This document shows positions 54,970-64,000 of a stretch of 64,000 nucleotides of DNA, one piece after another (the first letter of the stretch is position 1; every line of letters begins with the position of its first letter). The DNA is taken from positions 1 through 64,000 of the forward strand of contig CAMAXX010000010.1 in assembly GCA_945862435.1 (NCBI GenBank), in the 5' to 3' direction. This stretch comes from Pseudorhodobacter antarcticus. GTDB taxonomy: Bacteria; Pseudomonadota; Alphaproteobacteria; Rhodobacterales; Rhodobacteraceae. The translations under genes were made by a program, and so were the position numbers. The notes beneath the pieces are model-generated. The model was not told the origin of the DNA. It did not search any database and worked only from the letters and a program-made list of their open reading frames with translations.

Positions 54970-55015
54970 GCTGCATGCTCCATTTATTCTGATACGGGCG
55001 GCGCGTGTGCTTAGA

Positions 55016-56830
55016 TCATTCCACAGTTACCGATTTGGCCAGATTGCGCGGCTGATCAATATCGGTGCCTTTGGCCATAGCGGTGTGATAGGCGAGCAGT
55101 TGCGCGGGCAGGGCGTAAAGAATGGGGGCGGCCAGATCACCTGCCGCTGGCAATTCCAGCACCCCTGCCGTGCCAGCCCGAGCAGATTTTGCGCCCGCTG
55201 CATCGGTAATCAAATGCACCCGCCCATGCCGCGCCATCACTTCTTGCATGTTGGACACGGTTTTGTCGAACAAGCGGTCATGGGGGGCAATTACCACCAC
55301 GGGCAGGCTAGGGTCGATCAGGGCGATGGGGCCGTGTTTCAACTCACCTGAGGCATAGGCCTCGGCGTGGATATAGGATAGCTCCTTCATTTTTAGCGCG
55401 GCCTCAAGGGCAGTTGCAAACATCACGCCCCGCCCCAAGAACAGCACCGAAGGGGCAGGGGCCAGCGTGCCCGCCATCGCCGCGATTTGGCTATCCAAGG
55501 CCAAGGTTTGGCGCATTAAATCGGGCACAGCACGCAGATCTTCGATATGTGCGCGCAGGGCACCGTTGTCCAAACTGCCCTTGGCGCGCGCGGCGTGCAG
55601 CGCCAACAGCGCCAGCACTGTCAACTGGTTAGTATAGGCTTTGGTCGAGGCGACGGATACTTCGATCCCCGCCAAAATCGCCAGCGCCAAATCAGATTCG
55701 CGCGCAATGCTGGACGTGCCGACATTGACCAAAGACAGCACCATATCGGCGCGGCCAGTTGCATAGCGCAGCGCCGCAAGGGTATCGGCGGTTTCTCCCG
55801 ATTGGCTGACGAATATCGCCAAAGTGCGCGGGGCAATCGGCGGTTCGCGGTAGCGGAACTCGGAGGCGACATCCACTTCGCAGGGGATACGGGCGATTTG
55901 TTCGAACCAATACTTCGCCGTCAGGCAGGAATAAAAGCCTGTGCCGCAGGCCACCATCACGACGCGGTCAAAGCGGGTGAAATCCAGCGCATCGGGGAAC
56001 ACGGGCATACCATTCGGCGCATAGCGCGCAAGTGCCTCGGCCATGACAACGGGCTGCTCGTGAATTTCCTTGGTCATAAAATGCTTGTGCCCTGCCTTGT
56101 CGATAACAGTGCTTTGTGTCTCGATCCGCTGCTTGGCGCGGCGGGCCGGCGCGCCGCATGCGTCAATAATTTCCGCCCCCGCGCGGGTGACAAAGGCAAT
56201 ATCGCCCTCTTCCAAATAGGTGATCTGGTCGGTCATCGGGGCAAGGGCAATCGCATCACTGCCCACAAACATCTCGCCATCCCCGTGGCCAATGGCAAGC
56301 GGGCTGCCCTTGCGCGCGGCGATCATCAGATCGTCCTCGCCCGAAAACAGAAACAGCAGCGCAAAGGCACCATCCAGATCGGCCACAGTGGCCTGTACGG
56401 CCGCGCGCGGATCCATCCCACCCGCCATGTAATGCGCGCACAGCATCGCAACAGTTTCCGTATCGGTATCGGTGCTGGGCAAAAGGCCGTGAGGTGCCAG
56501 CTTTTCGCGCAAGGCGCGGAAGTTTTCGATGATGCCGTTATGCACCACGGTGACAGGGCCGCTGGCATGGGGGTGGGCATTATTTTCGGTGGCCGCGCCA
56601 TGCGTGGCCCAGCGGGTATGCCCAATGCCTGCGTGTCCTGCCAATGGATGATGCACCAATAAATCTGACAGGTGTACCAGTTTGCCCACCGCGCGGCGAC
56701 GATCCAGTTTGCCGCCGTTCACAGTGGCAATTCCAGCGGAATCATAGCCGCGATATTCAAGGCGCTTTAACGATTCCACCAAAAGCGGGGCCACTTCGTG
56801 ATTGCCTAGTACCCCGATAATTCCGCACAT
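55016..56830 (-). CDS. glmS: Glutamine-fructose-6-phosphate aminotransferase (isomerising)
   Basis: Makes glucosamine 6-phosphate for peptidoglycan and LPS. 604 residues: N-terminal glutaminase with catalytic Cys2 (MCGIIGVLGNHEVAPLL), then two SIS domains (VACGTGFYSCLTAKYW; SGETADTLAALRYA; FLGRGVMFATALEAALKMKELSYIHAEAYASGELKHGPIALID) and the C-terminal NLAKSVTVE. It follows glmU with only 4 bases between, so the pair forms a UDP-GlcNAc operon. No glmS ribozyme is present upstream. Confidence 0.97.
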   Translation of the reverse strand: MCGIIGVLGNHEVAPLLVESLKRLEYRGYDSAGIATVNGGKLDRRRAVGKLVHLSDLLVHHPLAGHAGIGHTRWATHGAATENNAHPHASGPVTVVHNGIIENFRALREKLAPHGLLPSTDTDTETVAMLCAHYMAGGMDPRAAVQATVADLDGAFALLFLFSGEDDLMIAARKGSPLAIGHGDGEMFVGSDAIALAPMTDQITYLEEGDIAFVTRAGAEIIDACGAPARRAKQRIETQSTVIDKAGHKHFMTKEIHEQPVVMAEALARYAPNGMPVFPDALDFTRFDRVVMVACGTGFYSCLTAKYWFEQIARIPCEVDVASEFRYREPPIAPRTLAIFVSQSGETADTLAALRYATGRADMVLSLVNVGTSSIARESDLALAILAGIEVSVASTKAYTNQLTVLALLALHAARAKGSLDNGALRAHIEDLRAVPDLMRQTLALDSQIAAMAGTLAPAPSVLFLGRGVMFATALEAALKMKELSYIHAEAYASGELKHGPIALIDPSLPVVVIAPHDRLFDKTVSNMQEVMARHGRVHLITDAAGAKSARAGTAGVLELPAAGDLAAPILYALPAQLLAYHTAMAKGTDIDQPRNLAKSVTVE

Positions 56831-56834
56831 TTCA

Positions 56835-58184
56835 CTACCCCTTTTGTTGTTTTTCTTTGATATACTTTAACTTTTCGAACAATTTGGGCGCAAGGCCCGC
56901 TTTGTTCACTTGTTTGGCGCGCCCCAAGGCGATCGCCTCGTCAGGAACATCATCGGTAATCACGCTGCCAGACCCCGTCAGCGCGCCATGGCCCACCCGC
57001 ACAGGGGCAACCAGCATCGTATCGCTGCCGATAAAGGCCTTGCGGCCAATGGTGGTGCGGTGCTTCATCACCCCGTCATAGTTGCAAGTCACTGTTCCTG
57101 CACCGATATTTGTAAATTCGCCCACATCCGCATCGCCCAAATAGGTCAAATGACCAACTTTCACACCTTCGTCCAAAATCGAATTCTTAATCTCGACAAA
57201 GTTGCCCACATGCACATCTTCGGCCAGTTCCGCCCCCGTGCGCAGGCGGGCAAAGGGGCCAACGCTCGCGCCGCGCGAAATATGGCAGCCCTCAAGATGG
57301 CAAAATCCTTTCACTTCCGCCCCCGATTCAATGGTAACCCCGCGCCCCATCAGCACATTGGGGCCGATGATCGCATCGCGGCCAATATGGGTGTCGATGG
57401 CGAAAAACACTGTTTCTGGCGCGGTCAGCGTCACGCCGTTGTCCAGTGCCTCAGTCCTTGCGCGGAATTGAAAGGCGGCTTCGGCGCGGGCCAGTTCCGC
57501 GCGGGTGTTGATGCCCATCGTTTCGGCCTCGTCGCACAGCACGATGCCGGCGCTTAACCCCTCGGTGCGGGCCATGCCGATGATGTCGGTCAGGTAATAC
57601 TCGCCCGCCGCATTGTCGTTTTTCAGCGCGCCGGCAAGGCGCATTAACACCTGCACATCGGCGCAAATAACGCCCGAGTTGCAAAGAGTTATCGCGCGTT
57701 CCTCATTTGTTGCATCTTTGTATTCCACAATTTTTTCCAGTGCCTCGCCTTGCGCCACAAGCCGCCCGTATCGGCCAGGATCAGCGGCATGAAACCCCAG
57801 CACGATAATGGAATGTTTTGCCCGCGCGGCCTGCATAGCGGACAGGGTTTCGGGGCGGATAAAGGGGGTGTCGCCATACAAAACAAAGGCATCTCCTGTT
57901 GCGTCTTGCAGCAAAGGCGCGGCTTGGGCCACGGCATGGCCCGTGCCAAGTTGCGGCTCTTGTAGCACGCATTCACAGGCGGGATCAAAATCCGCAGCGC
58001 TGGCGGCGACCGTGTCGGCCCCGTGGCCCGTGACCACGACGATACGGCTGGGTTCCAGCGAGGCACCTGCCAGCAGCGCATGATGCAGCAAATGTGCACT
58101 GGCGACTTGATGCAGCACTTTGGGCGTGTCGGAATTCATGCGTGTGCCCATACCTGCGGCCAAAACTATTAGGGAAACCATCAT
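56835..58184 (-). CDS. glmU: Bifunctional GlcN-1-P acetyltransferase / GlcNAc-1-P uridyltransferase
   Basis: 449 residues. The N-terminal uridyltransferase domain opens with SLIVLAAGMGTRMNSDTPKVLH; the C-terminal half is a left-handed beta-helix of hexapeptide repeats with GNFVEIKNS, VGHLTYLGDADVG and GAGTVTCNYDG, where the acetyltransferase histidine and tyrosine lie. The product UDP-GlcNAc feeds cell-wall and LPS synthesis. Tandem ATG codons (58184, 58181). It is divergent from gph, with 84 bases between. Confidence 0.96.
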   Translation of the reverse strand: MMVSLIVLAAGMGTRMNSDTPKVLHQVASAHLLHHALLAGASLEPSRIVVVTGHGADTVAASAADFDPACECVLQEPQLGTGHAVAQAAPLLQDATGDAFVLYGDTPFIRPETLSAMQAARAKHSIIVLGFHAADPGRYGRLVAQGEALEKIVEYKDATNEERAITLCNSGVICADVQVLMRLAGALKNDNAAGEYYLTDIIGMARTEGLSAGIVLCDEAETMGINTRAELARAEAAFQFRARTEALDNGVTLTAPETVFFAIDTHIGRDAIIGPNVLMGRGVTIESGAEVKGFCHLEGCHISRGASVGPFARLRTGAELAEDVHVGNFVEIKNSILDEGVKVGHLTYLGDADVGEFTNIGAGTVTCNYDGVMKHRTTIGRKAFIGSDTMLVAPVRVGHGALTGSGSVITDDVPDEAIALGRAKQVNKAGLAPKLFEKLKYIKEKQQKG

Positions 58185-58268
58185 TGCGCCTCTTTCCTTT
58201 TACTCGGCTCCGTTTTACGCGAGGGGGGCGCAATCGCAAGTGCCTGCCCTTCACATAAGGTTTCAAAG

Positions 58269-58931
58269 ATGAAAACTGTGGTATTTGATTTGGATGGCAC
58301 GCTGGCCGATACATCGGGCGATTTGCTGGCAGCCGCCAATGCCACCTTTGCCGGTCTGGGCCTTGCCCCCCCCTTGGGCACAGGCGATGAAGGGGTTGCG
58401 CTGCAAGGCGGGCGGGCGATGCTGCGGCTTGGGTTCGCGCGTCTTGGCGTGACCGTGGATGAGGCGCAGATAGCTGGGCATTATCCTGCCCTGCTGGCTC
58501 AGTACGAGAAGGGCATCGCCGTGCACAGCCGCCTTTATGACGGGGCGCAAACTGCCGTTCAAACTTTGCGCGCACGCGGTTTTGCCTGCGCGATTTGCAC
58601 CAACAAACCCACCTATCTTGCCGAGACCTTAATCACCGCGCTTGGCATTCGCCCTTTATTTGGCGCGTTGATCGGGGCGGGCAGCCTAAGCGTGGTTAAG
58701 CCAAACCCAGCCCCCTATCTGGCTGCCGTGGCCGCCGTGGGGGGCACAGCTTCGTTCTTGATTGGTGATACTGTTACCGATCACGAAACCGCCCGCGCCG
58801 CGGGCGTGCCATCGGTGCTGGTTGGCTTTGGCCCGAATGGCGGCTCTGTCGCTGGCTTGGCTCCTGATGCTGTGCTGCGACATTTCGATGATTTGCCCGA
58901 TCTGGCTGCGCGATTGCTGGGCGAGGCGTAG
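58269..58931 (+). CDS. gph: HAD hydrolase, phosphoglycolate phosphatase type
   Basis: 220 residues. HAD motif I FDLDGTLADTSGDLLAAANATF is at the N-terminus with nucleophile Asp7, motif II in CAICTNKPTYLAETL, the Lys in VVKPNPAPYL and motif III GDTVTDHETARAAGVPSVLV. Phosphoglycolate phosphatases clear 2-phosphoglycolate from oxygenase side reactions or DNA repair; related HAD enzymes have other phosphate esters, so the specificity is probable only. A G/C hairpin follows immediately. Confidence 0.87.
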   Translation: MKTVVFDLDGTLADTSGDLLAAANATFAGLGLAPPLGTGDEGVALQGGRAMLRLGFARLGVTVDEAQIAGHYPALLAQYEKGIAVHSRLYDGAQTAVQTLRARGFACAICTNKPTYLAETLITALGIRPLFGALIGAGSLSVVKPNPAPYLAAVAAVGGTASFLIGDTVTDHETARAAGVPSVLVGFGPNGGSVAGLAPDAVLRHFDDLPDLAARLLGEA

Positions 58932-59072
58932 GGGGGCTTTGCCCCCCGCTGCGCTCCCCCCAGGATATTTGCAGAGTTACGAAGCGGGCATAGGTTTGTC
59001 GCTTCCTAACTCTGCAAATATCCTGCGGGGGTGAGGAGCGCAGCTCCGAGGGGGCGGCAAACGCCCCCTTTT
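58931..59072. repeat. Intergenic three-part hairpin element after gph
   Basis: Stem GGGGGGC/GCCCCCC at 58931-58947; a 25-bp inverted repeat with arms at 58962-58986 and 59000-59024 (one mismatch, AGGATATTT at the outer end of each arm); and GGGGGCG/CGCCCCC at 59050-59068 followed by TTTT. The last stem can act as a plus-strand terminator for gph. Same architecture as 42631-42809. Confidence 0.85.
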
Positions 59073-59126
59073 CGCTTGCAAAGCACAGCGTTTGACGAGG
59101 GCGCGGAACCAGAGTAAATCAGGCGC

Positions 59127-60386
59127 ATGACAATATCCGCCCCTCCCCCCGCAAAATCCAAATCAGCTATCACCTTTATCTTCATCACCGTGGTGCTGGA
59201 TATGATCGGTTTTGGCATTATTATACCGGTTTTGCCGCAGCTTATTGAAACAGTTGGCCAAATGTCTTTGGCGGAAGCTGCGAAAATGTCGGCATGGATG
59301 TTTGCCGCCTATGCGGTGGCGACATTTGTCGCGGGGCCGCTGATGGGCAATCTGTCAGACCGCTTTGGCCGCCGCCCTTTGCTGCTGATCGCTGTGGCTG
59401 GGCTTGGGTTTGACTATTTAGTGCATGCGCTGGCGCCTACTCTGGGTTGGCTGTTTGTCGGGCGCATTTTAGCGGGGCTGTGCGGGGCGTCTTGGGTGAT
59501 TGCCAACGCCTATATCACCGATGTGACCGAACCGTCCGAGAGGAGCAAGTATTTTGGTATGCTAGGCGCGGCCTTTGGCCTTGGCTTTATCCTTGGGCCA
59601 GCGATTGGAGGGCTGCTGGGTGAATTTGGCCCGCGCGTGCCATTTTATGCCGCCGCCGCGATTTCGGTGCTGAACTTTGCTTTTGGCTACTTCGTTCTGC
59701 CCGAAAGCTTGCCACCCGAAAAGCGCCGTGCGTTTGAATGGCGCCGCGCAAACCCCTTTGCAGTGTTTGGCGTGTTTGCCACCTATAAGGGCGTTCTGCC
59801 ACTTGTCGCGGTACTGGCGCTGTTTTTCTTTGCCACCTCGGTCTATCAGGCGATTTGGACTTTTTGGGGGATTGCCAAATTTGAATGGTCGCCTGCCATG
59901 GTGGGCCTGTCGCTGGCGGCTTTTGGCATTGTCACCGCCGTGTTTCAAGGCGCGCTGTCGGGCGTGGGGGCAAAGATGTTTGGCGAGGCGCGGCTTGCCC
60001 TGATTGGCCTTGGTTTAGGCGCGGTGGTTCTAGTGGCTTATGGCCTTGTGTCTGCGCCGTGGATGGTATTCGCGCTGATGGTTGTGCATGGGCCCGAAGG
60101 CTTTGTGCATCCCATGATCACCGCGATACTAACTCGCCTTGCGCCAGAAGATGCCCAAGGGGAATTACAGGGCGGGCTATCAGGGATCACGTCGCTGGCC
60201 ATGCTGTTTGGCACGGTATTCTTTGGGCAAGTCTTTGGCTATTTCATGTCGGGAACTGCGCCGATCACCTCGCCCGATGTTGTGTTTTGGGTTGCGGGGG
60301 GCGTGGTGGCAGCCGCCGCGCTGTTGTTTATGTTTGTGATGCCGCAGGCGCTGCGCACAAAACCCACAGCAGGAGAGGCGACATGA
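59127..60386 (+). CDS. MFS transporter, TetA-like (TCR/Tet family)
   Basis: 419 residues with twelve predicted helices. The MFS signature between helices 2 and 3 is GNLSDRFGRRPLLLIAV, and the N-terminus FIFITVVLDMIGFGIIIPVLPQL is typical of TetA-like drug exporters. It is a proton-driven exporter of unknown substrate; close relatives in Rhodobacterales are not proven to confer resistance. Its stop overlaps the ATG of the aminotransferase gene (ATGA), which suggests a common function. Confidence 0.87.
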   Translation: MTISAPPPAKSKSAITFIFITVVLDMIGFGIIIPVLPQLIETVGQMSLAEAAKMSAWMFAAYAVATFVAGPLMGNLSDRFGRRPLLLIAVAGLGFDYLVHALAPTLGWLFVGRILAGLCGASWVIANAYITDVTEPSERSKYFGMLGAAFGLGFILGPAIGGLLGEFGPRVPFYAAAAISVLNFAFGYFVLPESLPPEKRRAFEWRRANPFAVFGVFATYKGVLPLVAVLALFFFATSVYQAIWTFWGIAKFEWSPAMVGLSLAAFGIVTAVFQGALSGVGAKMFGEARLALIGLGLGAVVLVAYGLVSAPWMVFALMVVHGPEGFVHPMITAILTRLAPEDAQGELQGGLSGITSLAMLFGTVFFGQVFGYFMSGTAPITSPDVVFWVAGGVVAAAALLFMFVMPQALRTKPTAGEAT

Positions 60387-61642
60387 ATAAAGAAGTCGTA
60401 AGCGGTGCCTTTGGCGAGGTGTTTACGGGCAGTTTCACCCAGCAAGAACCCATCCCCGAGGCGGGGATCGAAGCCGCCGTTGCCGTGCTGCGCCATGGCC
60501 GTTTGCACCGCTATAACACCGCGGCGGGCGAGGTGGCCGAGGCGGTATTGCTTGAGCAGGAATTTGCGGCGCTGGTCGGGGCGAAGTTTTGCCTTGCCGT
60601 GGCATCGGGCGGCTATGCCTTGGGCTGCGCCCTGCGCGCGGTGGGGATGGCGGCGGGCGCGCCCGTGCTTACCAACGCCTTTACCCTTGCCCCCGTTCCA
60701 GGTGCGATAGCCGCCGCTGGCGGGCGGCCGATTTTCGTGGAAACCACGCCCGATTTGACGATTGATTTTGAGGATTTGGCCGCCAAGGCGCGGGCCACGG
60801 GCGCGCGGATTTTGATGCTGTCGCATATGCGCGGTCATATCTGCGATATGGACGCTTTGGGGGCGCTTTGCGCGGGTTTTGGCGTGCAGATTATCGAAGA
60901 TTGCGCCCACACCATGGGGGCCGCGTGGCGCGGCACCCCGTCTGGACGGCATGGGGTTGTGGGCTGTTATTCGATGCAAACCTACAAGCATATCAATGCG
61001 GGCGAGGGTGGTTTTTTAATCTCGGACGATGCCGAGATTATGGCCCGCGCCACGCTGCTTTCGGGCAGTTATATGCTGTATTCCAAACACTTGGCAGGCC
61101 CTGATGCCGCAGTTTATGAAGATTTGCGCCTGCATACGCCCAATGTTTCGGGCCGTATGGACAACTTGCGCGCGGCCATTTTGCGCCCGCAATTGCCGCT
61201 GCTAGAGGGTAGGGTCGCACGCTGGCAGGGGCTGTACCGCGTGATCGAAACGGGTCTTCATGGGGTGACAGGGCTGGTGCTGCCGCATAGGCCACAGGCG
61301 GAACATTTCGCGCCCTCATCCTTTCAATTCCGCCTGCCAGATTGGTCGCAGGCCCGCATTGGCGCGTTCCTGTCGCGGTGTTTGGCGCGGGGGGTAGAGC
61401 TGAAATGGTTCGGCGCTGATAAGCCCGTCGCCTTTACCTCGCGCTATGACCATTGGGCCTATGCGGGCGCGCAATCCTGCCCCAAAACCGATGCGGTGCT
61501 GGCAGGGCTGATCGACATGCGCCTGCCGCTGACGTTTAGCGAGGGCGATGCCGCGCAGATCGCGCGGATTATTCGGGCCGAAGCGCTGGCCGTGGGGCAG
61601 GGGCCAGAGCCAGAGGCGGGGGAGATGCCCGTTATTCAGTGA
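60383..61642 (+). CDS. DegT/DnrJ/EryC1/StrS family aminotransferase
   Basis: 419 residues, PLP-dependent fold type I. LHRYNTAAGEVAEAVLLEQEFAALVGAKFCLAVASGGYAL is the N-terminal substrate/cofactor region; the PLP-binding Asp lies in VQIIEDCAHTMGAAW and the Schiff-base lysine in SMQTYKHINAGEGGFL (about residue 203). The family transaminates sugar nucleotides or builds aminoshikimate units; no sugar-nucleotide genes are adjacent. It is translationally coupled to the MFS exporter. The last 20 residues (GPEPEAGEMPVIQ) are an acidic tail. Confidence 0.85.
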   Translation: MNKEVVSGAFGEVFTGSFTQQEPIPEAGIEAAVAVLRHGRLHRYNTAAGEVAEAVLLEQEFAALVGAKFCLAVASGGYALGCALRAVGMAAGAPVLTNAFTLAPVPGAIAAAGGRPIFVETTPDLTIDFEDLAAKARATGARILMLSHMRGHICDMDALGALCAGFGVQIIEDCAHTMGAAWRGTPSGRHGVVGCYSMQTYKHINAGEGGFLISDDAEIMARATLLSGSYMLYSKHLAGPDAAVYEDLRLHTPNVSGRMDNLRAAILRPQLPLLEGRVARWQGLYRVIETGLHGVTGLVLPHRPQAEHFAPSSFQFRLPDWSQARIGAFLSRCLARGVELKWFGADKPVAFTSRYDHWAYAGAQSCPKTDAVLAGLIDMRLPLTFSEGDAAQIARIIRAEALAVGQGPEPEAGEMPVIQ

Positions 61643-61939
61643 TTGGACAGGGCTGCGCCGCAAAGGCCTTGTTTTATGGGGTTTTCGCGTATGGCGGGCG
61701 TATGTTTTGCGTATGTTATGCGTATTGCATCCGTAGGGACAGGGAGTAAGATGCGTGATGTCACGCACCAACTTGGGCGTGATGTGCGTGGTTTACCAGT
61801 GGTGCCTGCAAGCATGCACCCTACGCTTGCTAGAAATGGCGTAGGGGGAACGGAGCCATAAAAGGTGCAGAACCGCCGCTGCAGCGCCCGCCCGAGGAAG
61901 GGCGCGGCCCTGTGTCTGGTTAGGACGCCAAAAAGCAGA
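61643..61939. other. Convergent intergenic region with palindromes
   Basis: 297 bases between the aminotransferase gene and the CreA-type gene. It has four GCGTAT heptamer-like repeats at 61689-61725, a perfect palindrome at 61752-61767 and an 8-bp inverted repeat CCCTACGC/GCGTAGGG at 61819-61846. The open frame at 61643-61861 lacks support as a gene. Confidence 0.5.
61752..61767. promoter_or_regulatory. Perfect 16-bp palindrome TGCGTGATGTCACGCA
   Basis: Two 7-base arms (TGCGTGA/TCACGCA) around TG, followed 13 bases later by a half-site-like GCGTGATGTGCGTGG. Such a site could bind a dimeric regulator, but it lies between convergent genes, so a role in initiation is doubtful. Confidence 0.35.
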
Positions 61940-62419
61940 CTATTTCTGCCACAGCGGCACTGTTGAGATCGACATTTTCGCAGACCCATCCGTCACTTCA
62001 TTCGCATGGGTCAAATACACCAGCACTTGGTTTTCCGCGTCGAAAATCCGCGTCACGCGCAGGGATTTGAAGATGAGCGAACGGCCTTCGGAAAACACCA
62101 CTTCGCCGCCCGCCGACATATCAATATCCCCCAGCACAATCGGCCCCGTTTGGCGGCAGGCGATGGAGGAGTTGGAGGGGTCTTCAAACCAATTTCCTTT
62201 ACTCACCCGATCCCACAAAGACCTGTCAAAATAGCTGATATGGCAGGTGACCCCCTGCACCTTTGGGTCGGCCAATGCCTCGATCACGATGTCATTGCCC
62301 ACCCAATCTACGCCCACGCGGCCCACTTCGTCGGCTTGTGCTGGCAGGTTGGCTGCGGCCCAAAACAGGACCCCCGCGCAGGTCATTTGTATAATTTTGG
62401 CGGCAGAAACGGTGCGCAT
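61940..62419 (-). CDS. CreA family periplasmic protein
   Basis: 159 residues from the ATG at 62419, with a signal peptide ending near LPAQA-DE (residues about 29/30). The mature sequence carries the CreA hallmarks VGVDWVGNDIVIEALADPKVQGVTCHISYFDR, SNSSIACRQTGPI and the C-terminal TDGSAKMSISTVPLW. Function unknown in spite of the name. The open frame continues to 62659, but the earlier part has no family sequence. Confidence 0.9.
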   Translation of the reverse strand: MRTVSAAKIIQMTCAGVLFWAAANLPAQADEVGRVGVDWVGNDIVIEALADPKVQGVTCHISYFDRSLWDRVSKGNWFEDPSNSSIACRQTGPIVLGDIDMSAGGEVVFSEGRSLIFKSLRVTRIFDAENQVLVYLTHANEVTDGSAKMSISTVPLWQK

Positions 62420-62672
62420 GATCTTGCCTTTCACTGGCTGCCCAAAGCGGGCGCTGTTCTGCATATAGGCGTGATCCGTTGCGTCAAAAAGTCCCAGTTG
62501 CGCGTGGCAAGCCGCCCTGCCTGCAAATGCCGCCCGAAAAGGGGTCAATTTGCAACAAATAGGCCGCTCGCTTGGTTGACCCCGCAGCAAACCAAGGGTA
62601 AACGACGCGGAGTAGCCGTCCGAAAAAACATCGCGGCACAAGCGTGTGGCCTTTGTCACAAAAGGAGCGGAT

Positions 62673-63562
<890 letters not shown>

Positions 63563-63587
63563 TGGATCATAGGTAAGGTAGCGCGAT

Positions 63588-64000
63588 ATGGCACAGGCAA
63601 ATCACGACGCATTGCAGGCTTTGGCCGATCATATCGCGGGTACACAGGGGGCAGCCGTTGTGTCCACTGAAGTCGCCTTTGGCGAATTATCGGTCACGAT
63701 CCATTCGTCTCAGCTAGAGGCGTTTGTGCAGTTTCTGCGCGATGATGCGGGGTGCAAGTTTTCGTCGCTGGTTGATATCACCGCGGTTGACCACCCCGAA
63801 GAAGACCCACGCTTTGTGATGGTCTATCATTTCCTGTCGATGTACCAAAACCAGCGCATTCGCGTGAAAATGGGCGTGGCGGATGGGGCGATGACGCCGT
63901 CCATCTGCGCCATTCACCCATCGGCCAATTGGTTTGAACGCGAAGTGTTCGATATGTTTGGGCTGATGTTTTCAAACCACCCGGACCTGCGCCGCATTTT
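63588..64000 (+). CDS. nuoC: NADH-quinone oxidoreductase subunit C, 5' part
   Basis: 137 complete codons before the window ends. From the ATG at 63588 (MAQANHDALQALADHIAG) the frame shows the 30-kDa subunit signature region: SSLVDITAVDHPEEDPRFVMVYHFLSMYQNQRIRVK and SANWFEREVFDMFGLMFSNHPDLRRI. It lies 25 bases after nuoB with AGGTAAGGTAG upstream. The C-terminal part is outside the window. Confidence 0.95.
   Translation, partial: MAQANHDALQALADHIAGTQGAAVVSTEVAFGELSVTIHSSQLEAFVQFLRDDAGCKFSSLVDITAVDHPEEDPRFVMVYHFLSMYQNQRIRVKMGVADGAMTPSICAIHPSANWFEREVFDMFGLMFSNHPDLRRI

Noticed and set aside
56831..56834. glmS ribozyme or riboswitch before glmS
   Set aside because: Only four bases separate glmU and glmS, so there is no room for a leader; the element is typical of Gram-positive bacteria.
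61643..61861. 72-codon plus-strand frame after the aminotransferase gene
   Set aside because: It starts at the aminotransferase stop without a ribosome binding site and covers the palindromes and inverted repeats; no family resemblance.

Overview
The window looks like a chromosomal segment of a Rhodobacterales (Roseobacter/Paracoccaceae-type) alphaproteobacterium of moderately high G+C. This placement rests on gene content and order I recognise: zapA with a small coiled-coil partner, grx4-bolA-purL, argC-ccmE, a GTA-type endolysin-holin pair before argS, then argS-SPOR-nagZ-scpA-scpB, and nuoABC with very conserved sequences. No rRNA, tRNA or CRISPR array was seen. It is an inference from sequence only; no database search was run.

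Layout. 1-116: end of an IS3-family element abutting a PAS-domain gene. 0.1-8 kb: gmk, gamma-carbonic anhydrase, gap, DUF808, tkt, zapA. 8-11.4 kb: Grx4, BolA, GNAT, purL. 11.6-13.7 kb: a compact MAPEG-DGPF-ECF42 sigma operon with a matching promoter motif. 13.7-14.8 kb: a LysR regulator followed by a candidate small RNA. 15-25.8 kb: housekeeping (acyltransferase, murI, argC, ccmE, endolysin/holin, argS, SPOR protein, nagZ, scpAB).

25.9-35.3 kb is an accessory catabolic island: an NMT1/SsuA-like substrate-binding protein, two permeases and a GntR regulator on the minus strand, divergent from a FAH-family hydrolase, an enolase-superfamily enzyme, a Gfo/Idh/MocA dehydrogenase and an ACMSD-like amidohydrolase, plus a ModA-like protein without signal peptide. 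The cognate ABC ATPase survives only as a broken 3' remnant at the far end, so the transporter is probably dead or borrows an ATPase. The substrate is unknown.

35.4-47.8 kb: a GH3 glycosidase and an L,D-transpeptidase lipoprotein, kynU, pntAB, an asparaginase, DUF3422, an FAD oxidoreductase and a short Hsp70-family protein. 47.8-49.7 kb: an A+T-rich island with a sulfotransferase-like gene and repeats. 49.7-54.9 kb: lipoproteins, moaA, a decayed composite cydA-cydB remnant, an M20 amidohydrolase and an AlkD-like protein. 55-61.6 kb: glmS, glmU (cell-wall precursor synthesis), gph, a TetA-like MFS exporter coupled to a DegT-type aminotransferase. 61.9-64 kb: a CreA-family protein and the start of the nuo operon (nuoA, nuoB, nuoC truncated by the window end).

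Genome-dynamics marks are frequent: an IS insertion, two decaying loci (ABC ATPase, cydAB), at least five independent 14-17 bp tandem duplications, a pair of diverged ~135 bp repeats in opposite orientation, and a dispersed intergenic hairpin family with an ATATTT core.
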